Shown: in pieces, positions 6,684-16,281 of the stretch
Position numbering within the stretch: the first letter of the stretch is position 1
Layout of the letters: every line of letters begins with the position of its first letter
Assembly (NCBI GenBank): GCA_900544075.1
Contig: UQTJ01000027.1
Span: forward strand, 1 to 41,228
Source: an uncultured Bacteroides sp.
Lineage (GTDB): Bacteria > Bacteroidota > Bacteroidia > Bacteroidales > Bacteroidaceae
Length of the DNA: 41,228 nucleotides
Direction of reading: 5' to 3'
Made by a program: the position numbers and the translations under genes
Notes under the pieces: model-generated
Told to the model about the DNA's origin: nothing
The model's database searches: none
The model's input: only the letters and a program-made list of their open reading frames with translations

Positions 6684-8822
6684 TTATTTCCACTCCTTCT
6701 TTTTCCTTACGAAAAACATCCAGCGAAGTATGGATGCCGGGATAGTATGACTGAATGAGTTTACTTCGTCTGCACGTTCATCTATGTTCTCCAAAAGAGG
6801 TTCAGCGTCTTTCTCTGTTATTATTCCGTTGTTTATCATCTGTCTTACGGTACGCTTTTCATTGCTTAGCAGCATACGGATAGACTTCAGCGTAAGAGCA
6901 TGTCCGTAGGCTTTCGGGAATTCATCAGCAAGGGTATTTATTACTACGTCCATGCGCGAGATGTTGTTTTCAATTTCCGACTTCAATGTACCTAATACGG
7001 CTTTTTGACTGTCGTCCAGAAGATTGGAAGCTTTTAGTTCGTCTATCAGTTTCAGGTCTTCTTTCTGAAGAATGATGAAACCTCGTCCCAAATCATATAC
7101 CACAGTGATACGCTCGCGGAAGTAGAAACTTATCCAGTTGTTTATAACAGGAGTTTTTCTGAGTGCATTTATGCTATTGCTCCGTTCGCAGAACTTGAAT
7201 ATTGAGTTTCTGAAGTCAAGTGTGTATTTACCATCGTGGTCATACAGTTCGTCCAGCGAGTTCATAAGTCGTCGGAAAGCTGTTTCCGAGATTATACCTT
7301 CTTCGTAGATGGCTTTGCAGGTAGCTTTTTCACGGTCGAGAACCTTCAGACGTATTTCGGAGATAACATCCTTTTCCTTTGAAGCTACCATTGGAACTTT
7401 AGGAGCTTCAGCCATATAGTGTTGCACTTTCTTCCAGTTAGCACCGGTCAGATGATCTCTCGATTTCAGTTTCTCCAGATATTTCTCTGAATTTTCTCTG
7501 ATATGTTTCTGGATATTGTATTCTAATTCTACCCTTGCCGAAGGAACATTGATAAGTCCCATCTTGTTCAGCAACCAGCGCATTGTCGTGGCATTTATGC
7601 AAAGGGTAAGTGTTACGATTCCGGCTGTGAAGAAAAGAATCTGATTTCTGATGTCTTCCGGTATGGCTTCAGTGTACGAAACCATCAGCGCAAGAGTCAT
7701 GGCAAGTGCACCACGCAAACCTCCCCATGTGAGTATCACCGATTCACGTTTTGTAAGTCCGTAGCCCATTCTTTTCATCACCGGATAGAGCATGGAAATC
7801 ATGGCGTAACGGAACAGATTGAGGAAGATGTATATCAGTATAAGCACTCCGAATGCGCTCCATGAGAAAGTGACTTTTTCGGAAATCACTATACCTACGA
7901 TGATGAAAATAAGAGTGTTCGCTATATAAGTGGCAAGCTCCCAGAAATGTTCCATGAAGTTGTTTACCTGTGGTTTCAGGCGAGGTTTACCAACGTATGT
8001 CACTGTAAGTCCGAATGCCACGAGAGCTATTACTCCCGATACTCCAAGATAGAATTGCGACACTATAAAGGCGACGTATGCCGAAAGTATGATAACACTG
8101 TTCTGTATCATTTCTTCCGAGTTTATTCGGGTAATAAACCATATAACGAGGCGTGCAAGGAAATATCCGAGTATGGTACTTATGCTTATCACCTTGATAA
8201 ATTCCATTATAGGAGAACTGTCCGAACCTCCTGTAGCCGCATATACTCCGAAGAATAGCATAAAGCATACGATACCGGTTCCGTCATTCAGCAGAGATTC
8301 TGCATCAACCAATGTGGAGAATCGTTTACTGGTTTTCAGTTCGTGAAGCAGTGCGACTACGGCCACAGGGTCAGTGGCGCTTATCAGTGCTCCGAACATA
8401 AGAGCGAATGCCCATGTCCAGTTTTCATATCCGGGGATTGTCAGTCCGATAGCTATCATGAGCACTCCTGTAAGAATCATGCAGATGACAAGTCCCGGTG
8501 CGGCAAGCAGTGTGGCATTTGCCAGTGTTTTCTTGAAGATATGCATGTTCAACTCATATGCGGCATCGAATATCAATATAGGCAGAAACAGATATAGGAT
8601 AAGGTCCGGATTGATATTTGCCACGCTGTCTACTGCCTCAGTTATCTGTGGAAGTGAATGGAACACTCCGGAACGGTTTAATACCCCTACAAGGAGTCCG
8701 ATACCGAACAGTCCTACTGTATAAGGGAAACGACTGTGTTTTAATAGAGATTTAAGTAATGCTCCTATTACAAGTCCTGTGATAGTGAGCAGCAAAGGTT
8801 GCAGAAATGCAAATTCTTCCAT
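6684..8822 (-). CDS. Na+/H+ antiporter, CPA1 (NhaP) family
   Basis: Inner-membrane cation/proton exchanger of 712 residues. The first ~415 residues hold about 12 hydrophobic segments with the CPA1 signatures FGALISATDPVAVVALLHEL and DAESLLNDGTGIV, which contain the ion-binding aspartates. The C-terminal ~290 residues are a hydrophilic, charged cytosolic domain, longer than in the shortest bacterial homologues and probably regulatory. It is a single gene convergent with the upstream hydrolase, and a -7 box (TATCTTTG) lies 42 bases before the start. Likely role: sodium and pH homeostasis. Potassium/proton exchange cannot be excluded from the sequence. Confidence 0.92.
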   Translation of the reverse strand: MEEFAFLQPLLLTITGLVIGALLKSLLKHSRFPYTVGLFGIGLLVGVLNRSGVFHSLPQITEAVDSVANINPDLILYLFLPILIFDAAYELNMHIFKKTLANATLLAAPGLVICMILTGVLMIAIGLTIPGYENWTWAFALMFGALISATDPVAVVALLHELKTSKRFSTLVDAESLLNDGTGIVCFMLFFGVYAATGGSDSSPIMEFIKVISISTILGYFLARLVIWFITRINSEEMIQNSVIILSAYVAFIVSQFYLGVSGVIALVAFGLTVTYVGKPRLKPQVNNFMEHFWELATYIANTLIFIIVGIVISEKVTFSWSAFGVLILIYIFLNLFRYAMISMLYPVMKRMGYGLTKRESVILTWGGLRGALAMTLALMVSYTEAIPEDIRNQILFFTAGIVTLTLCINATTMRWLLNKMGLINVPSARVELEYNIQKHIRENSEKYLEKLKSRDHLTGANWKKVQHYMAEAPKVPMVASKEKDVISEIRLKVLDREKATCKAIYEEGIISETAFRRLMNSLDELYDHDGKYTLDFRNSIFKFCERSNSINALRKTPVINNWISFYFRERITVVYDLGRGFIILQKEDLKLIDELKASNLLDDSQKAVLGTLKSEIENNISRMDVVINTLADEFPKAYGHALTLKSIRMLLSNEKRTVRQMINNGIITEKDAEPLLENIDERADEVNSFSHTIPASILRWMFFVRKKKEWK

Positions 8823-8863
8823 GGTAAGGTTTATTAATTGTTACAATAATTATGGTAATGAAA

Positions 8864-8871
8864 CAAAGATA
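8864..8871 (-). promoter_or_regulatory. -7 box upstream of the antiporter
   Basis: TATCTTTG on the minus strand matches TAnnTTTG, 42 bases upstream of the start codon. A -33 element at the right spacing is not evident. Confidence 0.45.
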
Positions 8872-9043
8872 GTAAATTAAGACTACATATATATAATGTT
8901 GACAAGAAAAAAAGTATCAAAATATATGTAAATTACTACCTCTCTGTTACGATAATGTAAAACGAATGTATTAAAAATCGTTTCTATAGTTGTGTACGTT
9001 TGCTTCAATGGACTATTTTTATGAAAAAATCATCTGAAAGCCA

Positions 9044-9071
9044 TTGTTTAATTTTAATAATCGTATATTTG
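9044..9071 (+). promoter_or_regulatory. Promoter of the ECF sigma gene
   Basis: TTG at 9044-9046 and TATATTTG at 9064-9071 resemble the Bacteroides -33 and -7 elements, with 17 bases between them, slightly short. The match argues for translation starting at the ATG at 9095 rather than at the in-frame TTG at 9044, which lies within the promoter. Confidence 0.55.
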
Positions 9072-9094
9072 TTCCGCAAAACGAACTGTTCATT

Positions 9095-9697
9095 ATGAAA
9101 GTGTCAAAGTATTCAAATTTTTCAGACGAGCAATTATTCAATCTTATAGAAGGCGGAGACAAGATGGCTTTCACCGAGACGTACAATAAATATCACCGTT
9201 TGCTCTATTCCTTGTCCTACCGTTATCTCATGGATAGGGAAAAAGCGGAGGAAGCAGTGCAATATGTTTTTGTACGTCTGTGGGAATACCGTTCGGATTT
9301 GAATATCGGTATAAGTCTGAAAAACTACTTGTTTACGATGACAAAGAATTATGTATTGAACGTAATCCGAAATGAAAATACTGCGATAGAAAAACAATAT
9401 GAATTAGCACAAAGAACGTCTGAGTTTGAAGATGATTTTGTAGAGAAACTGGAAAAAAGGGAGAGAATGGATATTTTCTATAAGGCATTGGATAAATTGC
9501 CCGAACAGAAACGCGAGATATGTCTTCTGAAAGTACGCGAAGAATTGTCTAATAAGGAAATTGCTGAACGTATGAACCTGTCGGTAAATACCATAAAGAC
9601 ACATTACTCGGAATCATTGAAACTATTGAGAATGTATCTCAAAAAAATGTTAATGATTATACTTTTCCTTATACTTTTAGGCGTTATGGGTGTCTAA
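9095..9697 (+). CDS. ECF RNA polymerase sigma factor (sigma-70 family)
   Basis: 200-residue group IV sigma factor, expected to direct transcription of the downstream susC locus. Sigma region 2 spans about residues 20-90 (DKMAFTETYNKYHRLLYSLS, REKAEEAVQYVFVRLWEYR). Region 4 spans about 128-180 (LDKLPEQKREICLLKVREEL, SNKEIAERMNLSVNTIKTHY). The last ~17 residues (LMIILFLILLGVMGV) are strongly hydrophobic and could touch the membrane; such tails recur in Bacteroidota ECF factors. The anti-sigma gene follows after 23 bases. Together with the STN domain in SusC this is the standard trans-envelope signalling arrangement. Confidence 0.93.
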   Translation: MKVSKYSNFSDEQLFNLIEGGDKMAFTETYNKYHRLLYSLSYRYLMDREKAEEAVQYVFVRLWEYRSDLNIGISLKNYLFTMTKNYVLNVIRNENTAIEKQYELAQRTSEFEDDFVEKLEKRERMDIFYKALDKLPEQKREICLLKVREELSNKEIAERMNLSVNTIKTHYSESLKLLRMYLKKMLMIILFLILLGVMGV

Positions 9698-9720
9698 TCA
9701 GATAATAGAGAATATAGAAT

Positions 9721-10716
9721 ATGAACAGACCAAGTGATAATAAAATAGAAAAAGTGTTGGCAGGATTAGCCACTCCGGAGGAAGCGAGAGAGGTGGCAAA
9801 GTGGTTTGCTACGGATGAAGGCTCGGCATACATATCGAATAATTTTGATGCCGACATCAATTCCATACCACTTGAGGATGCCGATTTGCTGATAGACCAT
9901 AGTGTTCCGTCCGAGAAGATGTTTCAGAAAATAAACGCACGCATCAGAAGTAAATTAATCAGGCGTTGGACATTCCGTGCCGCAGCAGTTCTTCTGCCGT
10001 TGGTGCTTATATTAGGATTATACCTTCATCTTAACACCAGTGTGGATATATTTGGCGCAGGCGAATATGCAGAAATATACGTTCCTAAAGGCGAACGTAT
10101 GCAAATGATGTTTCAGGACGGTACAAAAGTGTATATAAATTCAGACTCATATATGCGTTATCCGCGTAAGTTCGGTATTTCTGAACGTACGGTAGAATTG
10201 AAGGGTGAGGCATACTTTGTGGTGGCAAAAAACAAGAACCGCCCGTTTGTGGTAAATCTCAATGGCCCGTCAATCCGTGTACTTGGAACTTCGTTCAATG
10301 TTGAGGCCTATCCCGAAAATGACGATATAAAGGTAAATCTTGATGAGGGAAGAATAAATCTAAAACTGCTCTCCGATGTAGAAGTTCCTGTATCTCCAGG
10401 CGAGTGTGTGGTATATAATAAGAATACAAAGTCTTATCGGGTTAACAGAAACACAGACACCGGCGCATCTTCGGTATGGAAAAGCAATGTCATATCGTTT
10501 AAGGATACTCCTTTGGATGAAGTGTTTTCCCGTCTCGGACGTTGGTATAATGTAGATTTTGAAGTGGAAAATGACATACCTTCAGATTTGCATATAACAC
10601 TTGTTTCCAGACATACTCTTATAGAAAAGGTGCTGGAAGATTTGGCAAAAATCTCTCCTCTGTCTTTCAGATATGACGAACAGTCGGCAAAGGTGTATGT
10701 ATCTTTGAAAAAATGA
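9721..10716 (+). CDS. FecR family anti-sigma factor
   Basis: 331-residue inner-membrane regulator that should hold the neighbouring sigma factor until the SusC STN domain signals. Residues 1-80 are cytoplasmic. A single membrane helix lies at about 84-103 (RAAAVLLPLVLILGLYLHL). The FecR domain follows at about 110-205 (VPKGERMQMMFQDGTKVYIN, ELKGEAYFVVAK, IRVLGTSFNVEAY). The C-terminal DUF4974-type domain spans about 253-330 (ISFKDTPLDEVFSRLGRWYN). It ends just before a strong terminator, so the sigma/anti-sigma pair appears to be a separate transcript from susC. Confidence 0.94.
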   Translation: MNRPSDNKIEKVLAGLATPEEAREVAKWFATDEGSAYISNNFDADINSIPLEDADLLIDHSVPSEKMFQKINARIRSKLIRRWTFRAAAVLLPLVLILGLYLHLNTSVDIFGAGEYAEIYVPKGERMQMMFQDGTKVYINSDSYMRYPRKFGISERTVELKGEAYFVVAKNKNRPFVVNLNGPSIRVLGTSFNVEAYPENDDIKVNLDEGRINLKLLSDVEVPVSPGECVVYNKNTKSYRVNRNTDTGASSVWKSNVISFKDTPLDEVFSRLGRWYNVDFEVENDIPSDLHITLVSRHTLIEKVLEDLAKISPLSFRYDEQSAKVYVSLKK

Positions 10717-10726
10717 ATTATTTAAG

Positions 10727-10787
10727 AAAAAAGTTGCCTTGACAAATAGACGTATTTCTGATGTCATAGGCAACTTTTATTTTTTTA
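10727..10787 (+). terminator. Terminator after fecR
   Basis: AAAAGTTGCCTTGACA pairs with TGTCATAGGCAACTTTT around a loop of about 17 bases, followed by a T-rich run (TATTTTTTTA). It closes the sigma/FecR transcript and would also meet transcription coming from the opposite strand. Confidence 0.85.
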
Positions 10788-10848
10788 TACCGTTATAATA
10801 CGGTTATGCAGTCTTTTGATAGGGATGGAAATACAACCAGTCCCTTTC

Positions 10849-10950
10849 TCATTTGGCTTTTTGAGCCTTTTTCTTGTCTTGGTGATTGAAGTAAATTACA
10901 CCTGCGATTGCTACAATTGTAACAAAAACTGAAACTACGATTGCACCCAT
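10849..10950 (-). CDS. Small single-span membrane protein (33 aa)
   Basis: Short open frame beginning with ATG two bases after the stop codon of the preceding small gene, so translation is probably coupled. The product starts MGAIVVSVFVTIVAIAGVIY, one membrane helix, and ends with the basic tail NHQDKKKAQKAK, predicting a cytoplasmic C-terminus. It has no recognised family. The arrangement with the DUF6722-like gene and the clean hydrophobic/basic pattern support a real gene. Function unknown. Confidence 0.6.
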   Translation of the reverse strand: MGAIVVSVFVTIVAIAGVIYFNHQDKKKAQKAK

Positions 10951-10952
10951 AA

Positions 10953-11138
10953 TTAACTTTCTTTTTTTTCTGTGTTACCAATTAGCCAAAGTCCGGCTCC
11001 CAATGTTGATGCCGAAGCAACAACAACACATGCCACAATCAGCGGATTATTCATATTTCCAAAGGTTGAAGACAGTAAAAGTGCCGTAACCATATATTTG
11101 GCTATATCCATTAACCATTTGCCAAATTCTTTTTTCAT
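10953..11138 (-). CDS. Small membrane protein, DUF6722-like (61 aa)
   Basis: Predicted two-span inner-membrane protein. It starts MKKEFGKWLMDIAKYMVTAL, with hydrophobic stretches at about 8-25 and 33-55 and a charged end (NTEKKES). The start at 11138 is preferred because an in-frame TTG at 11177 falls inside a -7 promoter box. I recognise it as one of the short Bacteroidales proteins annotated DUF6722; the function is unknown. The gene and its 33-residue partner run opposite to the locus around them, between fecR and susC, an uncommon place for a gene in sigma/FecR/SusC loci. Confidence 0.7.
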   Translation of the reverse strand: MKKEFGKWLMDIAKYMVTALLLSSTFGNMNNPLIVACVVVASASTLGAGLWLIGNTEKKES

Positions 11139-11174
11139 AAGCCAATAAAAAAACTTCTGTGGTTTCGTACTGTA

Positions 11175-11182
11175 CAAATATA
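11175..11182 (-). promoter_or_regulatory. -7 box of the small membrane protein pair
   Basis: TATATTTG on the minus strand, 36 bases upstream of the ATG at 11138, matches TAnnTTTG. The remaining 11183-11409 up to susC is AT-rich and shows no gene; it must hold the susC promoter, which does not match the housekeeping consensus well. Confidence 0.5.
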
Positions 11183-11409
11183 GCGTTTTTGGTTGTATTA
11201 TGCATGTAAACAGTGAAAAAATGGTGTTTTATCAAGCGTTTTCTTATAATAACTGATTTTTTTGTAAATGTAATTGCTTGATTTTTAGACTTGTCATACT
11301 TTTTTTAGTACTCAGATGAAAAAAACTTCATATTTCTCTCACCCATTTTCTGTTTTCGTGTGTCAACTTAGAAAACAAATTACTATTTTTATTAATTAAA
11401 TTCTAATGT

Positions 11410-14400
11410 ATGAGAATCAGATTTCTATTAGCATTATTATGCTTTAGTCTGGCTTCCGGCTATTCAGCCTTTGCCCAGAAGGTGACAATCAATCTAAAGA
11501 ATGTCAAGTTAGAGAAAGTGTTCGATGCCATCACGAAACAGACAGGTTTAAGTGTGGCTTACAGTCGTCCTACAGTTAATCCGGATCAGAACGTCAGTAT
11601 CAATGCTACAAATGAAGAATTGAGCGAAGTCTTGAAACGTCTGTTTGCAGGTACAAACGTCGCTTTTGAGATTGGTGAGGAAAAGATTTATCTTAAGGAT
11701 GTCAAGTCTTCTTCAAAAGAAAGCAAACCGGTAAGGACAAAAACTGTATCGGGAGTAATAGTCGATACTAATGGCGAGCCTGTAATCGGTGCAAGCGTGT
11801 TGGTGAAAGGAACAAACAACGGAACGATAACAGACCTTGACGGTAAGTTTACGGTTAACGATGTTCCTGAGAATTCCACTCTTGATATATCCTATATCGG
11901 TTATAAGACACTAACATTGAAAGCTACTGACAAGAATCTTGCACGTCTTGTTCTGCATGAGGATACGGAAGTGCTGGATGAGGTGGTTGTTGTGGGATAT
12001 GGTGTTCAGAGGAAGCGTGATGTTTCAACAGCGGTTTCATCGGTAAAGGCTGAAGCATTAGCAAATAATCCGGCTTCTGATTTTCGTCAGGCCCTTGTTG
12101 GTAAGATGCCTGGTGTACAGGTGACTACACCAAGTGGTGATCCTGAAGGTAGTGTCAGTATAAGGGTTAGAGGTATCAGTACTGTTAATGCAGGTAGTGA
12201 CCCATTATATATTGTAGATGGTGTTCCTATGGAAAGAGGCTTTGCTAATATGAATACAAATGATATTGAGTCTATAGAAGTTTTGAAAGATGCTTCGGCA
12301 GCTGCAATATATGGTAGCCGAGGTTCAAATGGTGTTGTTTTGATTACGACAAAAAAAGGAACATCAGAGAAACTTACAGTACAGTATGATGGATATTATG
12401 GCATTCAGAATGTTTCAAAGAAACTCCCAATGATGAATGCTTACCAATTTGCGGAATTTGCAAGAGACGGACATAATAATGCATATTTGGCTGAGGTTCC
12501 TGGTGCTTCTCCTGATGACCCTAATAGTGTACGACCAAAATCTTATCATCAGATTCCTGCTGAACTCTTCCCTTATCTTGAAGGACAACCTGGGCTTACA
12601 GATACTGACTGGCAGGATGCTATTTTCCGTACTGCCGGTACGACTGGACATAATATTTCATTGTCTGGTAAGACTAATAACGTGAATTATTTTGTATCAG
12701 GTAATTATATGAATAAAGAAGGTATCATTATTAATTCAGACTTTAAAAAGTATAGTATGCGTATGAATATCGATGGCAAATACAAGCGTTTGAAGTTTGG
12801 AGTCAATTTTGCTCCTTCTTATTCTACATCAAATAGAGTTAATGCTTCTGGCTCACAAGAAGCGACAGGTTCTGATAAAAATAAAGATATAGAGGCAGGT
12901 GGAATAGTCCGTTCTGCTTTGATGATGCCACCTATTTGGCCTGTATATAATGAAGATGGGTCTTTTAATTTTCAGGGAAATGGCTATTGGCGTATAGGTA
13001 CAGATTATCAGCATAATGAAATATTGAATCCTGTTGCTATGGCAATGCTACAATCGGATGTTGTTGATCGTATGTCTATTATTGGTAAAGTATATGCCGA
13101 ACTGGAACTTTATAAAGGATTGACATATAAGATTTCATTTGGTGGTGATTATTATGGCGCTCATAATGATAAATACCGTCAGTCTGCATTACCTCTTAAG
13201 GGTAAGGATTATTATGATATGCCTTCTAATCCGGAAGGATATAGTTCTTCAAGCTTTTATTTTAATTGGTTGGTTGAAAATCAGTTGACATATAATACGA
13301 CTATTAATGAAAAACATAATTTAACTGCTATTTTGGTTCAGTCAGCCCAAAAAGAGACATCCAAATCAAATAGTGTGACTGCTTCAGATTATCCTAATGA
13401 TTATATTCAGACAATATCAGGAGGTACTGTAACCAAAGGAAAATCTGAAAAAACTCAATGGAGTATAGCTTCTTATTTAGCGCGTATTCAGTATAATTAT
13501 TTAGGAAAATATATGTTATCTGGTGCGATTCGAACAGATGGCTCGTCTCGTTTTGGTAAGAATAACAGATGGGGTTATTTCCCCTCTGCATCTGCTGCAT
13601 GGCGTATTACAGAAGAGAATTTCTTTAAAGAACAAACAACTTTATCTTTTATTAATGATTTGAAACTTCGTTTAAGCTATGGAGTTACAGGTAATTTTCA
13701 AATAGGAAATTATAAGCACTTAGCAACGTTGTCGCGTGATAACTATATTTTAGGAACTTCTCAAGGAGCACTTGTAAATGGTTATAAACCTGATAATATA
13801 AAAAATGATGAATTAACGTGGGAAAAGAACAAAATGGTTAATGCTGGTGTTGATGTACAGATGTTTAATGGCTTATTGGGATTTACTGTGGATTATTATA
13901 ACTCAAATACTTCAGATATGCTATTGGAAGTACCTGTACCATTAATAACAGGTTATAGCACTTCATTGATGAATATAGGAAAAGTTAATAATCGCGGATG
14001 GGAAATAGGATTGAGCTCACAAAAACATATATCTGATGATTTTGGATATTCATTTAATGCTAATTGGGCGAGAAATACTAATGAAGTAAAAGCTTTGGGA
14101 CCAAGTAATGCACCGATAATAAAATCAGGAAGTGTTGAACATGCTTATTACATTACTGAAGTAGGAAAACCTATTGGTAATTATTATTTGTTGGTTCAGG
14201 ATGGTATTTTTGAAACGGAGGAAGATTTGAAGAAATATCCTCATTTTGAGAATACAAAAGTAGGTGATTTCCGTTTTGTGGATGTAGATGGCGATGGTGT
14301 ATTGGATTTGGATAAGGATCGTACCGTTTGCGGTAACTATATGCCAAAATTTACATACGGATTTGGAGGAAAATTGTGGTTTAAAGGTTTTGATTTGGAT

Positions 14401-14850
14401 ATTAATTTCCAGGGCGTGTTTGGTAATAAGATACTCAATCTTAATCGCAGATATATAGATAATATGGAAGGAAATGTCAATGGTACTACTATTGCATTGG
14501 ATCGTTGGCAGAGTGAAGAACAACCGGGAAATGGTCAGGTAAATAAAGCAAACAGAAAACAGACAGGCTATAACGGAAGAACTTCTACATGGCATCTGGA
14601 AGATGGCTCATATTTGCGTTTGCAGAATGTGTCATTGGGATATACATTCCCTAAAAAATGGACAAATCGCTTTTATGTGGAGAAACTGAGGCTGTATGTA
14701 TCGGGACAGAACTTGGTTACATTTACAAAATATAGCGGATATAATCCGGAAGTTAATGCACGTCCTGATAAGGCGTTAACGCCCGGTGAGGATTATGGAA
14801 CTTATCCTCTTGCAAGAACATTTATGTTTGGTATTAATGTAACATTATAA
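11410..14850 (+). CDS. SusC/RagA family TonB-dependent transporter with STN domain
   Basis: 1146-residue outer-membrane importer that works with the SusD protein encoded next to it. Order: signal peptide (1-22, ending SAFAQ), STN/secretin-like domain (about 25-97, INLKNVKLEKVFDAITKQ), carboxypeptidase-regulatory-like domain (about 113-190, IGASVLVKGTNNGTITDLDG), TonB-box-like VLDEVVVVGYG, plug (about 200-320, SVSIRVRGISTVNAGSDPLY), then the 22-strand barrel ending FMFGINVTL. The STN domain is the signalling module that contacts FecR, so uptake of the ligand should induce the locus. From about 12.1 kb the coding sequence becomes clearly AT-richer. The 11-base gap to susD indicates co-transcription. 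Confidence 0.97.
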   Translation: MRIRFLLALLCFSLASGYSAFAQKVTINLKNVKLEKVFDAITKQTGLSVAYSRPTVNPDQNVSINATNEELSEVLKRLFAGTNVAFEIGEEKIYLKDVKSSSKESKPVRTKTVSGVIVDTNGEPVIGASVLVKGTNNGTITDLDGKFTVNDVPENSTLDISYIGYKTLTLKATDKNLARLVLHEDTEVLDEVVVVGYGVQRKRDVSTAVSSVKAEALANNPASDFRQALVGKMPGVQVTTPSGDPEGSVSIRVRGISTVNAGSDPLYIVDGVPMERGFANMNTNDIESIEVLKDASAAAIYGSRGSNGVVLITTKKGTSEKLTVQYDGYYGIQNVSKKLPMMNAYQFAEFARDGHNNAYLAEVPGASPDDPNSVRPKSYHQIPAELFPYLEGQPGLTDTDWQDAIFRTAGTTGHNISLSGKTNNVNYFVSGNYMNKEGIIINSDFKKYSMRMNIDGKYKRLKFGVNFAPSYSTSNRVNASGSQEATGSDKNKDIEAGGIVRSALMMPPIWPVYNEDGSFNFQGNGYWRIGTDYQHNEILNPVAMAMLQSDVVDRMSIIGKVYAELELYKGLTYKISFGGDYYGAHNDKYRQSALPLKGKDYYDMPSNPEGYSSSSFYFNWLVENQLTYNTTINEKHNLTAILVQSAQKETSKSNSVTASDYPNDYIQTISGGTVTKGKSEKTQWSIASYLARIQYNYLGKYMLSGAIRTDGSSRFGKNNRWGYFPSASAAWRITEENFFKEQTTLSFINDLKLRLSYGVTGNFQIGNYKHLATLSRDNYILGTSQGALVNGYKPDNIKNDELTWEKNKMVNAGVDVQMFNGLLGFTVDYYNSNTSDMLLEVPVPLITGYSTSLMNIGKVNNRGWEIGLSSQKHISDDFGYSFNANWARNTNEVKALGPSNAPIIKSGSVEHAYYITEVGKPIGNYYLLVQDGIFETEEDLKKYPHFENTKVGDFRFVDVDGDGVLDLDKDRTVCGNYMPKFTYGFGGKLWFKGFDLDINFQGVFGNKILNLNRRYIDNMEGNVNGTTIALDRWQSEEQPGNGQVNKANRKQTGYNGRTSTWHLEDGSYLRLQNVSLGYTFPKKWTNRFYVEKLRLYVSGQNLVTFTKYSGYNPEVNARPDKALTPGEDYGTYPLARTFMFGINVTL

Positions 14851-14861
14851 AATGACTTATT

Positions 14862-16262
14862 ATGAAAAGATATAATTATATACTAATATTAGCGGCTGCG
14901 CTTTCATTGATTTCATGCTCTGACAGTTTCTTTGAATTAGAGCCATCTAACAGTGTCGTTACTGATAAAGTTTATCAAACGGCAAGCGATTTTAATGTTG
15001 CTGTTATAGGATGTTATTCAAAGTTGCAGACTCAGGTTAATTTTTATATGGAGTGTTGCGAGTACAGGAGCGATAACTTAAACCTTAGTGCTCCTACATC
15101 AGGAACGCAGGACAGATATGATATAGACCATTTTATGGAAAAGCCTTCCAATGGTATTTTGGATGATTATTGGGCTAATTTCAATAACAATGTTTATCGT
15201 TGTAACATGATATTGGATCGTATTGATGCTGCTGATTTCGATGAAAACCTGAAAAAGCAATATAAAGGCGAAGCGATGTTTATACGCGCATTGAATTATT
15301 TTAATATGTATCGTATTTGGGGTGGAGTGCCTGTGACTAAGAAAGTTGTGACAGTGGATGAAGCCATGAAAATATCACGTGCCACTGATGAACAGATGTT
15401 AGAATTTATTGGAGGTGATTTGAAAGCTATCGTTGAAGAAAATATGTTGCCTGAGTCTTATTCTGGGGAAGATTTGGGGCGTGCAACCTTCGGTGCAGCC
15501 ATGGCTTTGCTTGGTAAAGTGTATCTGACTTTCCATAAATGGGATTTGGCAAGAGATGTGTTGTCACAGTTGATAGGCAAGTATGAACTCATAAGGCCTG
15601 TTTCAAAAGTTTTTGATGTTGAAAATAAAATGAATAGGGAAATTATATTTGCTGTCCGTTTTAATAAGAATGTTGAAAACGAAGGACACGGCTACTGGTA
15701 TAGTATAACCAACCTTACAGATGATTCAAATCAGTCTATGTCGTTAGTAAATTCTTATGAAGCTAATGATGCAAGAAAAGATTTGATTACTTATGTCAAT
15801 GCTGCTGCCAATGTTTGTTTGATGAATAAGTTCTTTGATGTAAAAAGTGATACTTACAATGTGGTGGGTAATGACCAGATATTGTTAAGATATGCTGATG
15901 TGTTATTGATGTATGCTGAAGCGTTGAATGAAATTAGTTATGATGCTTCTGAAGGTTCTGTAGCATTGAAACAATTAAATGATGTAAGAGAACGTGCCGG
16001 TTTGGGAAAACTTTCCAATGTTGAACTTCCTGATCAGTCTTCGTTTAGGAGGGCTATACTTGATGAGCGTCAACGCGAGTTTCCATACGAAGGTCATAGG
16101 TGGTATGATTTGGTTCGTATGGGATACGCTAAAGAAATTATGAAAAATGAGGGCTTTGACATTCAGGATTATCAATTGTTATTCCCTATTCCGCAGAATG
16201 AAATAGAGAAAATAGGGAACACTGAAATCTTATGGCAGAACCCTGGTTATGGTAATAATTAA
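14862..16262 (+). CDS. SusD/RagB family nutrient-binding lipoprotein
   Basis: 466-residue surface lipoprotein forming the lid of the SusC barrel. Signal peptide II with lipobox LISC and acylated C19. The N-terminal SusD-like region contains the TPR-type helices (KKQYKGEAMFIRALNYFNMY, then IWGGVPVTKK). The C-terminal domain carries the family ending ILDERQREFPYEGHRWYDLV and LFPIPQNEI, with a final aromatic NPGY. It follows susC by 11 bases and precedes the beta-propeller lipoprotein by 19. The ligand-binding residues are family-variable, so the substrate cannot be inferred from this protein. Confidence 0.96.
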   Translation: MKRYNYILILAAALSLISCSDSFFELEPSNSVVTDKVYQTASDFNVAVIGCYSKLQTQVNFYMECCEYRSDNLNLSAPTSGTQDRYDIDHFMEKPSNGILDDYWANFNNNVYRCNMILDRIDAADFDENLKKQYKGEAMFIRALNYFNMYRIWGGVPVTKKVVTVDEAMKISRATDEQMLEFIGGDLKAIVEENMLPESYSGEDLGRATFGAAMALLGKVYLTFHKWDLARDVLSQLIGKYELIRPVSKVFDVENKMNREIIFAVRFNKNVENEGHGYWYSITNLTDDSNQSMSLVNSYEANDARKDLITYVNAAANVCLMNKFFDVKSDTYNVVGNDQILLRYADVLLMYAEALNEISYDASEGSVALKQLNDVRERAGLGKLSNVELPDQSSFRRAILDERQREFPYEGHRWYDLVRMGYAKEIMKNEGFDIQDYQLLFPIPQNEIEKIGNTEILWQNPGYGNN

Positions 16263-16281
16263 TTTATAGGAGAAGACAATT

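Noticed and set aside
9044..9094. Upstream TTG start for the sigma factor
   Set aside because: The TTG is part of the promoter, so it would lie upstream of the transcription start; the ATG at 9095 gives a normal ECF length.
14125..14595. 156-codon frame antisense to susC
   Set aside because: Ile/Thr/Phe-rich shadow of the barrel-coding sequence with no supporting start region.
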